DNA of 64,000 nucleotides from positions 62,001 to 126,000 of the forward strand of contig NZ_JAIHLQ010000005.1 in NCBI RefSeq assembly GCF_019733355.1, in the 5' to 3' direction. Shown in pieces: positions 36,693 through 45,334 of the stretch. Numbering within the stretch: position 1 is the stretch's first letter; the number at the start of each line of letters is the position of its first letter. The DNA comes from Pseudomonas baetica (GTDB lineage: Bacteria > Pseudomonadota > Gammaproteobacteria > Pseudomonadales > Pseudomonadaceae). The notes under the pieces were generated by a model. That model did not search any database. It worked only from the letters and a program-made list of their open reading frames with translations, and was not told the DNA's origin. Both the position numbers and the translations under genes were made by a program.

Positions 36693-39212
36693 TCAGGTCC
36701 CCCGCGGCTTCGCCCGTGCCGTGGCTTCAGCCACCAACGGATCATCTGGCCAATAATGCTTGGGATACCGACCTTTCAAGTCCTTCTTGACCTCGGCATA
36801 CGTGCTGCGCCAGAAGTTGGCCAGATCCTGCGTCACCTGCACCGGTCGCCGCGCGGGCGATAACAGGTGCAGCTTGACCACCTGCCGCCCGCCGGCAATC
36901 CTTGGCGTCTCGGCCAAGCCGAACAGCTCCTGCAAACGCACCGCCAGAATTGGCGGATGTTCGCTGTAATCCAGACGAATCGATGACCCTGACGGCACGC
37001 TGATGTGATGCGGCGCCTGCTCATCGAGTCGTTGCGGCAGCGGCCATGGCAGTAGATTGCGGACGATGTTGGACAGATCGAGGTTGGCAAAATGACTGAG
37101 CCGCGAGACCTTGCCCAGATACGGCATCAGCCAGTCTTCAAGAGTTTTCAACAGCGTCGCGTCGCTGACATCCGGCCATTGGCTTTCGTCCTGAGTGTTC
37201 AGATCAAGTTGCCGTAACAACGCAACACGAGCCTGCCACTGGCGCAGCTCCGGTGTCCACGGCAGCAGTTCCAGCCCCTTGCGTCGCACCAGATTGACCA
37301 GCGCCTGACTGCGGGCGGCTTCATCGAGACCGGTTAGCGGTTCGCGGTTGAGGATCAACTCGCCGACCTTGCGCTGACGCTCGGCGCGCAGCACGCCTTC
37401 GCGCTCGTCCCAGTCGAGTTGATCGACGTTGCGCACTTGCTCGGCGAGCACTGAGTCGAACAGCGCCGGATCGAAATCCGCTGCCAGATAAATCCGTTCC
37501 TCGCGCTGGCCCTGACGGCTGCCGAGGTCGGCAATGACAATCCACGGCTCTTTCATCAGGCTGTCCGCTTCGGCGAACAGCGCGGCGCGACCGTTGGCCA
37601 AGCGGTATTCGGCGCCACCGGCACGTCGTTGTTGGGCGACGCGATCCGGGTAGGCCAAGGCCAGCAGTGCGCCAAGCCAGCGTGGGTGATCAGGGTCGCT
37701 GACCGGCTCGCTCGCCTTGCCGCGCAAATAACCGCGATACTGCCGCGCCAGTTGCCGGGCGCGTTGCACACCGCCCTGAGCGCCACGAGCCGCACGTTCT
37801 TCGCCGGACAGCAGCACCAAGCGGCTGTGCAGATCCGCCCCGGCACCGCGCAAGATATCGCGCTCGCCAAGCAACGCGGCGACATCGCAGGCCATGTTTG
37901 CCAAGCCCAACGCTTGACCGCGCAGCAACAAATGGCCGATACGCGGATGCGCCGGCAACTCGGCCATGGCCTGACCGTGCGAAGTCAGAGCCTCCCCTTC
38001 CAAAGCCCCGAGTCGCTGCAGCAGATCCTGCGCCTGTGCATAAGCCGCCGCCGGTGGCACGTCGAGCCAGACCAGTTCGCCCGGCGTAACGCCCCAGCGC
38101 CCGAGTTGCAGCGCCAGGCTGGCCAGATCCGCTGAGAGAATTTCCGCGCTGCCGTATGCCGCCAGTTGTTCGTGCTGATCCTGCGACCACAACCGATAAC
38201 AAACACCCGACTCCAAGCGTCCCGCCCGACCCGCACGCTGCGTGGCGCTGGCCTTGGAGATGCGCAGAGTGTCGAGCCGCGTCATGCCGCTGCCCGGATC
38301 GAAACGCGGCACCCGCGCCAACCCGGCGTCGATCACCACACGCACGCCGTTGATGGTCAGACTGGTCTCGGCGATGTTGGTCGCCAGCACCACTTTGCGC
38401 TGCCCGGCCGGCGCCGGATCAATGGCGGCGCGTTGGGCATTGAGGTCAAGTTCGCCGTGCAGCGGGCAGAGCAAGACGTCTTGGCGCTCGCCAATGGCAT
38501 CGCTCAATTGCTGATGCACACGGCGAATTTCCGCCTGCCCCGGGAGGAACACCAACAAGCTGCCGGTTTCATCGTTAAGGGCTTCGAGCACGGTCTGCGT
38601 CACGCGCTGATCGATGTATTCGCCGGGCTGAAACGGCCGCCCCCAGCGCATCGTCACTGGATACATGCGCCCTTCACTGCGCAGGATCGGTGCGTCGTCG
38701 AGCAACCCGGCCAGACGCTCGCCTTCCAGCGTGGCCGACATCAGCAGAATTTTCAGCGGCTGTTCAGCTCGAAACAGCTCACGACCGTTCAAACTCAGGG
38801 CCAGCGCCAGATCGGCGTCGAGGCTGCGCTCGTGAAATTCATCGAAAATCAGCAGACCCACGCCTTCCAGCGCAGGGTCGTCCTGCAAGCGGCGAGTGAG
38901 AATGCCTTCAGTGACCACTTCAATGCGGGTGTTGGGGCCGACCTTGCTGTCGAGGCGAATGCGATAACCGACGGTTTCACCGACCTTCTCGCCCAGTTCG
39001 CTGGCCAATCGCTCAGCAGCGGCGCGCGCGGCCAAGCGGCGCGGCTCAAGCATCAGAATGGTTTGCCCGCTCAGCCACGCTTCGTTGAGCAAGGCCAACG
39101 GCACGCGGGTGGTTTTACCGGCGCCGGGCGGCGCTTCGAGCACCGCTTCGTGGCGTGTCGCCAACGCGTCACGCAATGCGGGTAAAACTTCGTCGATCGG
39201 CAAAGAAATCAT
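36693..39212 (-). CDS. hrpB: ATP-dependent helicase HrpB
   Basis: An 839-residue DEAH/RHA helicase of the HrpB group. Visible motifs are LEAPPGAGKTTRVPLALLNE (Walker A, near residue 30), MLEPRRLAARAAAERLA (Ia), FDEFHERSLDADLAL (DEFH box, near residue 125), LMSATLEGERL (III), VLATNIAETSLTI (V) and QRAGRAGRLESGVCYRLW (VI). The C-terminal third carries the HrpB-specific domain. The start at 39212 gives MISLPIDEVLPALRDAL. HrpB is conserved but its RNA or DNA target is not established in bacteria. Confidence 0.95.
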   Translation of the reverse strand: MISLPIDEVLPALRDALATRHEAVLEAPPGAGKTTRVPLALLNEAWLSGQTILMLEPRRLAARAAAERLASELGEKVGETVGYRIRLDSKVGPNTRIEVVTEGILTRRLQDDPALEGVGLLIFDEFHERSLDADLALALSLNGRELFRAEQPLKILLMSATLEGERLAGLLDDAPILRSEGRMYPVTMRWGRPFQPGEYIDQRVTQTVLEALNDETGSLLVFLPGQAEIRRVHQQLSDAIGERQDVLLCPLHGELDLNAQRAAIDPAPAGQRKVVLATNIAETSLTINGVRVVIDAGLARVPRFDPGSGMTRLDTLRISKASATQRAGRAGRLESGVCYRLWSQDQHEQLAAYGSAEILSADLASLALQLGRWGVTPGELVWLDVPPAAAYAQAQDLLQRLGALEGEALTSHGQAMAELPAHPRIGHLLLRGQALGLANMACDVAALLGERDILRGAGADLHSRLVLLSGEERAARGAQGGVQRARQLARQYRGYLRGKASEPVSDPDHPRWLGALLALAYPDRVAQQRRAGGAEYRLANGRAALFAEADSLMKEPWIVIADLGSRQGQREERIYLAADFDPALFDSVLAEQVRNVDQLDWDEREGVLRAERQRKVGELILNREPLTGLDEAARSQALVNLVRRKGLELLPWTPELRQWQARVALLRQLDLNTQDESQWPDVSDATLLKTLEDWLMPYLGKVSRLSHFANLDLSNIVRNLLPWPLPQRLDEQAPHHISVPSGSSIRLDYSEHPPILAVRLQELFGLAETPRIAGGRQVVKLHLLSPARRPVQVTQDLANFWRSTYAEVKKDLKGRYPKHYWPDDPLVAEATARAKPRGT

Positions 39213-39321
39213 GCTGGCTCCCAAACAGAGGCGCGAGTATAACGGCGAACTGCCGGGCGTTTGTCAGGGTCTTAACTTCACTCGACGACGCTTCGTTTAC
39301 AAATGACTCAGGAGATATCCC

Positions 39322-39756
39322 ATGCGTTTACCTTTTCGCCTGATCGGCGGTGTACTGGTCGCCACCCTGCTCACTCAAATCACCGCGTGCGGTTCGATTT
39401 TCTACCCGGATCGTCGCGGCCAGATCGACGGCAAGATCGATCCGGCGATTGCTGTGCTCGACGCCGTGGGCCTGCTGTTCTACGTCATTCCCGGGCTGAT
39501 CGCGTTTGCCGTCGACTTCGCCACCGGGGCGATCTATTTCGAACCGGGCCACACCGCGCAGATCGACCCGGCCAAGCTCAAGCAAGCCATCGGCCCGGAC
39601 GGTCAGGTCGATAACCACAAGTTGCAGGCTATTCTCCAAAACGAGTTGGGTCGGGCTGCCGTAGAAATAAACAAGGCTCTGGATGACCCACGCCTGATCC
39701 AGCACAGAGGCAGCACGCAACAACTGGCGATGTTTGGCCTGCAACCTGCCGCATAA
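39322..39756 (+). CDS. Small lipoprotein of unknown function
   Basis: A 144-residue protein with a lipoprotein signal (MRLPFRLIGGVLVATLLTQI then TACGS, Cys near residue 23), so it should be lipid-anchored. A hydrophobic stretch around residues 45-70 (VLDAVGLLFYVIPGLIAFAV) and the following GAIYFEPGH recall small lipoproteins often mis-labelled polyribonucleotide nucleotidyltransferase in pseudomonads. I know of no function. The next gene, a cation efflux protein, starts 14 bases later on the same strand. Confidence 0.8.
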   Translation: MRLPFRLIGGVLVATLLTQITACGSIFYPDRRGQIDGKIDPAIAVLDAVGLLFYVIPGLIAFAVDFATGAIYFEPGHTAQIDPAKLKQAIGPDGQVDNHKLQAILQNELGRAAVEINKALDDPRLIQHRGSTQQLAMFGLQPAA

Positions 39757-39770
39757 GGAATAACTGCACC

Positions 39771-40679
39771 ATGACATCCAGCCCCGAACACGCCCGCCTG
39801 CTGCGGCTGGCGACCCGCGCCTCGGTGGCGGTGGCTTGTACGCTGATCATCGCCAAAGCCATCGCCTGGTGGCTGAGCGGCTCGGTGAGCATGCTCGCTG
39901 GCCTCACCGACTCGGCACTCGATGGCATTGCTTCGTCAATTAATTTGCTGGCGGTGCATTACGCATTACGCCCGGCGGATGACGACCACCGTTACGGCCA
40001 CGGCAAGGCCGAATCACTGGCCGGCATGGCGCAGGCATTGTTCATCGGTGGCAGTGCGGTATTGATTGCCTTCCAAGCCTATGAACGCATCAAGCAGCCG
40101 GAACCGCTTGGGGCGCCGTGGATCAGCATTGGCGTGATCATTTTCTCCCTGGTGCTGACGGTCGCCTTGCTGATTTTGCAGCATCGGGTGATCAAGCAGA
40201 CCGGCTCCAACGCCGTGCGCGCCGACTCGTTGCATTACCGCTCAGATCTATTGCTCAACGGCAGCATCCTGCTTGCGCTGGTGCTGGCCGGTTTGGGATT
40301 TTCTCAACTCGACGCGTGGTTTGGCCTCGGGATTGCGGCTTACATCTTGTGGAGCGCGATCCAGATCGGACGGGAAAGTTTTTCGGTGTTGATGGACGAA
40401 GAACTGCCGACAGATGTCAGCCAGCACATGCTCGACCTGGCCTGCAGCGTGCCGGGGGTGTTGGGCGCGCATGACTTGCGCACGCGGATTTCCGGCCACC
40501 ACTGGTTCGTGCAGTTGCACCTGGAATTGCCGGGGGAATTGACCCTGTCAGTCGCTCACAGCATCAGCGATCAAGCGGCGGATGCGATTCACAAAGCCTA
40601 CCCAAGGGCCGAAGTGCTGGTGCACGCCGACCCGCAGGAAGTGGTCAAGACTGAACGGGTGCAAACCCGGATTCAGTAA
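39771..40679 (+). CDS. fieF: Cation diffusion facilitator (FieF-like metal exporter)
   Basis: A 302-residue CDF antiporter that exports divalent metal (zinc, iron or cadmium) from the cytoplasm in exchange for protons. Six helices are followed by a cytoplasmic domain. The metal site is in helix 2 (AGLTDSALDGIASSINLLAV, near residue 48) and the helix 5 region (RADSLHYRSDLLLNGSILLA, near residue 152). The loop HRYGHGKAESLAGM is a family signature. The C-terminal domain has DLRTRISGHHWFVQLHLELP. Which metal is moved cannot be told from sequence. Its end overlaps the convergent DUF6515 gene by seven bases. Confidence 0.9.
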   Translation: MTSSPEHARLLRLATRASVAVACTLIIAKAIAWWLSGSVSMLAGLTDSALDGIASSINLLAVHYALRPADDDHRYGHGKAESLAGMAQALFIGGSAVLIAFQAYERIKQPEPLGAPWISIGVIIFSLVLTVALLILQHRVIKQTGSNAVRADSLHYRSDLLLNGSILLALVLAGLGFSQLDAWFGLGIAAYILWSAIQIGRESFSVLMDEELPTDVSQHMLDLACSVPGVLGAHDLRTRISGHHWFVQLHLELPGELTLSVAHSISDQAADAIHKAYPRAEVLVHADPQEVVKTERVQTRIQ

Positions 40680-41710
40680 GACACCTGGTAACCGCGACTG
40701 CTCAGGCAGTTGCCCTGCGCCTGACGGTAAGCCTGCACCACCTCGGGCGCCGGTTGATAAGTCGCGGTGCGCGGATCGAAACCGCTTTGCTGCACCGCGT
40801 ACTGATAGCACTGATAGCCATCCTGCTGGACCTGTTCCGGCGACTGACCGTTAGCCGGATACGCCTCGACGTCATAACCTTGCGATTGTGGCTGCGGCGG
40901 CTGAACCGGCGGCTCGACCACCACGTAATCCTGCGTCGCTTCCTGATAGGCGTAGTAAGAACCGGCGGCGAGGAACAGCAGCGCGCCACCGATCCATACT
41001 TCACGGGCGTAATCCGGCAAATACTGGATGCGGATCCCGCGCGGCGGTTGCACGACGATGTAACGTGGGCCCTGCGGGCGATACCAGTAGCCGCCGGAAT
41101 AAAAGTAATCCTGGCCTCGATACGGCACGCGATAGTCGCGATCCGGGAAGCGGTCAATCACATGCCCCGGCCGGTACTGCGGGCCTGACCCCCAACCGTT
41201 GCCATGCCCATCGGGACGTCCGGGCCAGCGATTGTCGTTGGGGCGGTTGCCGGTCTGCCAATGCGGGTTGTTGTAGCCGTTTTGCGGACGCTCGTCGCGG
41301 TAGTAGCCCTGACGCGGCTCCTGAGTCTGGCGCACGGTGTCGGGACGTGGCTGGATCGGCAGGCTGTTGCCTGGCGGTGGCGACGGCTGATGAACCGGAT
41401 TCGGCTGATTTTGCGCACCATTGTGTTTCTGCCACTGACCATCGTCGTGCGGCTGGCCGTTGTGTTCGAACTGGCGACTGTTGTCGCCACGAATGATCTC
41501 GTTGTTCTGCGGCCGTGGTTGATTTTGCGGCGGCTGGTTTTGCGGACGCGGCTGATTGTTGCCGCCATGCCCCTGATTATTGCCCTGATGATCCGGCCCG
41601 CGACCACCACCATTGGGGCCGCGGCTTTCCGGGTCATCGGCCAGCACTTGCGCACTGACACTCACACACAGCAAACCAACACCGGCCAGACGCCAGATGC
41701 GCGACTTCAT
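40673..41710 (-). CDS. DUF6515-like secreted protein with Asn/Gln/Pro/Gly-rich N-terminal half
   Basis: A 345-residue protein with a signal peptide (MKSRIWRLAGVGLLCVSVSA then QVLADD). The mature N-terminal half is low-complexity, rich in Asn, Gln, Pro, Gly, Arg and His. The C-terminal part has a compact motif DYFYSGGYWYRPQGPRYIVV and a hydrophobic helix (WIGGALLFLAAGSYYAYQEA, near residue 235), ending with a cysteine-containing YQCYQYAVQQSGFDPRTATY region. This matches what I know of DUF6515 proteins, whose role is unknown. The start was set at 41710 because it begins the signal peptide. Confidence 0.75.
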   Translation of the reverse strand: MKSRIWRLAGVGLLCVSVSAQVLADDPESRGPNGGGRGPDHQGNNQGHGGNNQPRPQNQPPQNQPRPQNNEIIRGDNSRQFEHNGQPHDDGQWQKHNGAQNQPNPVHQPSPPPGNSLPIQPRPDTVRQTQEPRQGYYRDERPQNGYNNPHWQTGNRPNDNRWPGRPDGHGNGWGSGPQYRPGHVIDRFPDRDYRVPYRGQDYFYSGGYWYRPQGPRYIVVQPPRGIRIQYLPDYAREVWIGGALLFLAAGSYYAYQEATQDYVVVEPPVQPPQPQSQGYDVEAYPANGQSPEQVQQDGYQCYQYAVQQSGFDPRTATYQPAPEVVQAYRQAQGNCLSSRGYQVSY

Positions 41711-41846
41711 GCTATTCCTCACTGCGGGTTCAGGACGTGTAACTAAGACCGGGAATGTACACACCGGGTTCTGCAACAGGTTATCAGTCACGAAACTTAT
41801 TTATTGAGTAGCGCGTGAGCGAAGGCAAAAATCGCAGGCAAGAAAA

Positions 41847-41870
41847 AAGGGAGACCCGTCGGCCTCCCTT
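41847..41870 (-). terminator. Rho-independent terminator (minus strand)
   Basis: AAGGGAG..CTCCCTT stem around ACCCGTCGGC, followed on the minus strand by six T. It would end a minus-strand transcript coming from the 41880-42150 region, before the DUF6515 gene. No confirmed gene lies there, only the small frame at 42017-42094. Confidence 0.75.
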
Positions 41871-42016
41871 CTAGAGAACTTCGTCCTGGCTCGACGCTTT
41901 TGACGTCGGCTCACCTCACGCCGTCTTCTGGACAGTGTGCAGCTCGGGGGCCGGCACAACCCCGGTGGGGGGTGGCGGCCGCGGCGGGCCTGATAGGCGG
42001 GCCGCTGTGGACTGTG

Positions 42017-42094
42017 TTACCGAGCAGTGATTCTGGTGATAAGAATAGGCCTGAGTCGGCGACAGAGGATTGCGAAGATTGCTGAAATAAACAT
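42017..42094 (-). CDS. Possible 25-residue Ile-rich leader peptide
   Basis: MFISAIFAILCRRLRPILIT plus RITAR: six Ile and three Leu in 25 codons, upstream of GC-rich inverted repeats and the terminator at 41847-41870. That resembles an attenuation leader for branched-chain amino acids, but no amino-acid gene follows in the window and the ribosome site is weak. The 449-base gap 41711-42159 holds otherwise only these hairpins and the promoter side of the Lrp gene. Confidence 0.25.
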   Translation of the reverse strand: MFISAIFAILCRRLRPILITRITAR

Positions 42095-42159
42095 CACTTG
42101 CGCAATTTTTAACCCTGGATAGATAATCCACCGCAATAGTTATGACAAAGGCCTGATTC

Positions 42160-42639
42160 ATGAGCAAACTCGACCGTTACGACCTGAGCATTTTGGCGGA
42201 ATTGCAGCGCGACGCCCGCATCTCCAACCAGGAACTGGCCGAACGTATCGGTTTGTCACCGTCGCCCTGCTCGCGCCGGGTCAAGCAACTGGAAGACGAC
42301 GGCTATATCTCACGTCAGGTCGCACTGCTGGATCGCAAGATGCTCGGCCTGAGTCTGACCGCGTATGTACTGATCGGCATGGACCGGCACACGCCGGAGC
42401 GTTTCGAGAACTTCGAAGCGGCGATTCGCACATTGCCGCAGGTGCTGGAGTGCAGTCTGGTGACGGGCGTGGATGCCGACTATCAGTTAAAGGTGGTGGT
42501 GCCGGACATGGATCACTATCAGAAACTGCTGCTGGGGCACCTGACACGGATTGAAGGGGTGACCAGTGTGCGCTCCAGCTTTGTGCTGAATCAGGTTTTG
42601 AACAGCACTGAGCTGCCGCTGACTCATTTGCGTAGTTGA
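42160..42639 (+). CDS. Lrp/AsnC-family regulator (DecR/YbaO-like)
   Basis: A 159-residue Lrp-type regulator: helix-turn-helix in LDRYDLSILAELQRDARISN and NQELAERIGLSPSPCSRRVK, a hinge LEDDGYISRQVALLDRK, and a RAM domain ending QVLNSTELPL. The pattern is closest to the YbaO/DecR (cysteine-responsive) group in my memory, but the effector cannot be assigned. It is a single gene. Its promoter region faces a minus-strand terminator and possible leader peptide. Confidence 0.87.
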   Translation: MSKLDRYDLSILAELQRDARISNQELAERIGLSPSPCSRRVKQLEDDGYISRQVALLDRKMLGLSLTAYVLIGMDRHTPERFENFEAAIRTLPQVLECSLVTGVDADYQLKVVVPDMDHYQKLLLGHLTRIEGVTSVRSSFVLNQVLNSTELPLTHLRS

Positions 42640-42642
42640 GAT

Positions 42643-42713
42643 CGCCTTCGCAAGCAGGCCCGCTCCCACATTTTGGAATGCATTCCCCTGTGAGAGCGGG
42701 CTTGCTCGCGAAG
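42643..42713. repeat. REP doublet, partly degenerate
   Basis: Inverted units CGCAAGCAGGCCCGCTCCCACA (42650-42671 region) and TGAGAGCGGGCTTGCTCGCG (42690-42711), the second with an A in place of G, after the Lrp gene stop. Confidence 0.75.
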
Positions 42714-42829
42714 AGGCCGGTACAGGTCATCAACGACTGCGGCACACCGACGCAGGTCAATGCGGCTTCAGCCACCCTCGGCGTATAATCGCCAAGCCCT
42801 TTCAGCCGTGCCCACGCCGGAGATGACCG

Positions 42830-43039
42830 ATGGATCCAGCATTACTCGAAGAATGGATGATGACGGGCCTCGTCAGCATCCTGATCATTTTCATGGGTTT
42901 CATCGTCTGGGATCTGGCGAAGAAGTCCAAGGCCGGACGTTTCGGCTCATTCATTCTGTTCTTCGTGCTCGGCTTGGGCGTGGCCGCATTCGTCATCAAG
43001 AGCGTGGTGATCGGCCTGATCGAATCCGGCGCTCTATAA
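42830..43039 (+). CDS. DUF2788 small membrane protein
   Basis: A 69-residue protein with two hydrophobic helices ([20 protein letters not shown] and [20 protein letters not shown]) joined by KSKAGRFGS, matching the DUF2788 layout. It should sit in the inner membrane. No function is known. Its stop overlaps the convergent rluE stop by six bases. Confidence 0.82.
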   Translation: MDPALLEEWMMTGLVSILIIFMGFIVWDLAKKSKAGRFGSFILFFVLGLGVAAFVIKSVVIGLIESGAL

Positions 43040-43669
43040 GCGCGCCGGCACTTCCTTCCACTGGCCTTGATCGAGCCCTTCGATCGTCCAGTCGCCAATC
43101 CTGACCCGCACCAGCCGCAACGTCGGCAAGCCTACCGCCGCAGTCATGCGCCGAACCTGACGGTTGCGCCCTTCACGAATCACCAACTCCAGCCAACTCG
43201 TGGGCACGCTTTTGCGAAAGCGCACGGGCGGGTTGCGTGGCCACAACGCAGGTTCGTCCAGTTGCCGCGCTTCGGCGGGCAAGGTCGGGCCGTCATTCAG
43301 TTCGACCCCATCGCGCAGGCGCTGCAATTGCTCAGCACTTGGCTCACCCTCGACTTGCACCCAATAGGTCTTGGCCAGTTTGTGCTTGGGGTCGGCGATC
43401 CGCGCCTGCAACTGCCCGTCATTGGTCAGCAGCAGCAAGCCTTCGCTGTCACGATCCAGGCGCCCGGCCGGATAGATGCCAGGCACATCGATGAAATCCT
43501 TGAGTGTCGCCCGCCCTCCTTCATCGCTGAACTGCGTCAGCACATCGAAGGGTTTGTTGAACAGGATCAGCTTCGGCTCGGCCGGCGGCGCCTTGGCAAT
43601 ACGGCGCGGGGAGGAAGACTGAGGCTTCGCGCCAGGGCGGCGGGAAGGTGGACGCGGGGGACGGGACAT
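43034..43669 (-). CDS. rluE: 23S rRNA pseudouridine-2457 synthase RluE
   Basis: A 211-residue RsuA/RluE-type pseudouridine synthase. The catalytic Asp is in [18 protein letters not shown] (Asp72). The leading [18 protein letters not shown] and the closing [20 protein letters not shown] are conserved. The S4 domain is missing and replaced by a basic Pro/Arg/Ser tail of about 30 residues at the N-terminus, as expected of RluE, which isomerises U2457 in 23S rRNA. Confidence 0.9.
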   Translation of the reverse strand: MSRPPRPPSRRPGAKPQSSSPRRIAKAPPAEPKLILFNKPFDVLTQFSDEGGRATLKDFIDVPGIYPAGRLDRDSEGLLLLTNDGQLQARIADPKHKLAKTYWVQVEGEPSAEQLQRLRDGVELNDGPTLPAEARQLDEPALWPRNPPVRFRKSVPTSWLELVIREGRNRQVRRMTAAVGLPTLRLVRVRIGDWTIEGLDQGQWKEVPARL

Positions 43670-43687
43670 GGCGAAAAGAACATCTAA

Positions 43688-43720
43688 CGGTCAGGGCTGC
43701 TAATGCTAGTGCCCTGACCG
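43688..43720 (-). terminator. Hairpin between amn and rluE
   Basis: CGGTCAGGGC (43688-43697) pairs perfectly with GCCCTGACCG (43711-43720) around a 13-base loop. It follows the amn stop on the minus strand by 22 bases. The T tract is poor (TTAGATGTTCTTTT), so termination may be partial. Confidence 0.5.
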
Positions 43721-43741
43721 CCAAATGACCACGACAAACCG

Positions 43742-45205
43742 TTAACGGAACGGCGGTTCGTCGAAGCTGCGCAGTTTGCGCGAGTGCAGCGAGTTGAGTT
43801 CGGTGCGCAGCAGGTCCACCGCTTCGATGCCGATCTTCAAGTGCTGGCTGACCGCACGTTCGTAGAACGCGTTGGCCGAGCCCGGCAGTTTGATCTCGCT
43901 GTGCAGCGGTTTGTCCGACACGCACAACAACGTGCCGTACGGCACCCGCAGGCGATAACCCTGCGCTGCGATGGTGCCGCTTTCCATGTCCACCGCCACG
44001 GCGCGGGACAGGTTGATCAGCGGACGCTCCTGCGCCCAGCGCAACTCCCAGTTACGGTCGTCGTAAGTCAGCACGGTGCCGGTGCGCAGACGCTTTTTCA
44101 GCTCTTCACCTTTCTCACCGGTGATATTGGCTGCCGCCTGCTGAAGCGCGAGCTGTACTTCGGCCAGCGCCGGGATCGGAATGTTCGGCGGCACCACCCG
44201 GTCGAGAATCCCATCGCGACGCATGTAAGCGTGAGCCAGCACGTAGTCGCCAATGGTTTGCGACTGACGCAGGCCGCCGCAGTGACCGATCATCAGCCAG
44301 CAATGCGGACGCAACACGGCCAAGTGGTCAGTGATGTTCTTGGCATTGGACGGACCGACGCCGATATTCACCAGCGTCACACCATGACCATCACTGGCGA
44401 TCAGGTGATAGGCCGGCATCTGATAACGGTGCCAGACCACACCCGCGGCAATCGCCGACGCTTCGCCGTGATCCATGCTCTTCTCGATGATCACGTTGCC
44501 CGGCAGCACCATGCGCACGAAACGCGGATCGCTGCGCAACTGCTCCAGACCATGGACGATGAACTGGTCGACGTAGCGATGATAGTTGGTCAGCAGAATC
44601 CACGGCTGCACATGGCGCCAGTCGCTGCCGGTGTAGTGCACCAAACGACGCAGCGAAAAGTCGACGCGTGCCGCATCGAACAATGCCAGTGGCAGGGGGT
44701 CGGTGTTTTCCCAATCGTAGAGACCGTCGGCGATGCCATCGGTGGCGGCCGACAGGTCGGTACTGGGGAACACCCGCGCCAGCACTGCCGCCGTCACGCC
44801 GGAACCGGCGAGTTCATCGCCCTGCTCGACCACGTATGGATACGGAATATTTTGCTGACTGGCGCCGACTTCCACGGTCACGGTGAAATCGTGCATCAAC
44901 GGCGTCAGTTGTTCGAGCAGGTATTTGCGAAACGCTGCCGGGTGGGTGACGGTCACGCTGTAGGTGCCCGGCAGCTGTACTTTGGCGTAAGCGCGGGTGG
45001 TCTGCGGGACTTCGCCATGGCAGTGGTAGGTCAGACGCAGTTCGGGATAACGAAAAAGAGCACGCTGCTCGGCGTCGGGCTCGACGCGATCCTTGAGGTA
45101 ACGCTTGAGCGCCGAATTCAGCGCAGTAGTGGCCCGCTCATGCAGCTCGGCCAGACGATCCACGGCTTGTTCAGCGGTTTGAACAACAATAAACGCTTCG
45201 GTCAC
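43742..45205 (-). CDS. amn: AMP nucleosidase
   Basis: A 487-residue enzyme that splits AMP to adenine and ribose 5-phosphate, adjusting adenylate pools. The N-terminal regulatory domain (MTEAFIVVQTAEQAVDRLAE at the start, RAYAKVQLPGTYSVTVTHPA) is followed from about residue 250 by the nucleoside phosphorylase-like catalytic domain (LVNIGVGPSNAKNITDHLAV, LMIGHCGGLRQSQTIGDYVL, VAVDMESGTIAAQGYRLRVP with the nucleobase/ribose ligands). Length and layout match Amn. The ATG is at 45205. It is a single gene upstream of rluE on the same strand. Confidence 0.94.
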   Translation of the reverse strand: MTEAFIVVQTAEQAVDRLAELHERATTALNSALKRYLKDRVEPDAEQRALFRYPELRLTYHCHGEVPQTTRAYAKVQLPGTYSVTVTHPAAFRKYLLEQLTPLMHDFTVTVEVGASQQNIPYPYVVEQGDELAGSGVTAAVLARVFPSTDLSAATDGIADGLYDWENTDPLPLALFDAARVDFSLRRLVHYTGSDWRHVQPWILLTNYHRYVDQFIVHGLEQLRSDPRFVRMVLPGNVIIEKSMDHGEASAIAAGVVWHRYQMPAYHLIASDGHGVTLVNIGVGPSNAKNITDHLAVLRPHCWLMIGHCGGLRQSQTIGDYVLAHAYMRRDGILDRVVPPNIPIPALAEVQLALQQAAANITGEKGEELKKRLRTGTVLTYDDRNWELRWAQERPLINLSRAVAVDMESGTIAAQGYRLRVPYGTLLCVSDKPLHSEIKLPGSANAFYERAVSQHLKIGIEAVDLLRTELNSLHSRKLRSFDEPPFR

Positions 45206-45334
45206 GATCAGCTTCCTGTGTTCTGACTTGCAGAGCTTTATCTTGCCTGCATCGTGGCGTGACGGGAACAGTGGCGTTGTGGCTGTACCTCAATCTTTCA
45301 AACAAAGAAGATCCCCTGTGGGATTTGTAGTGTT

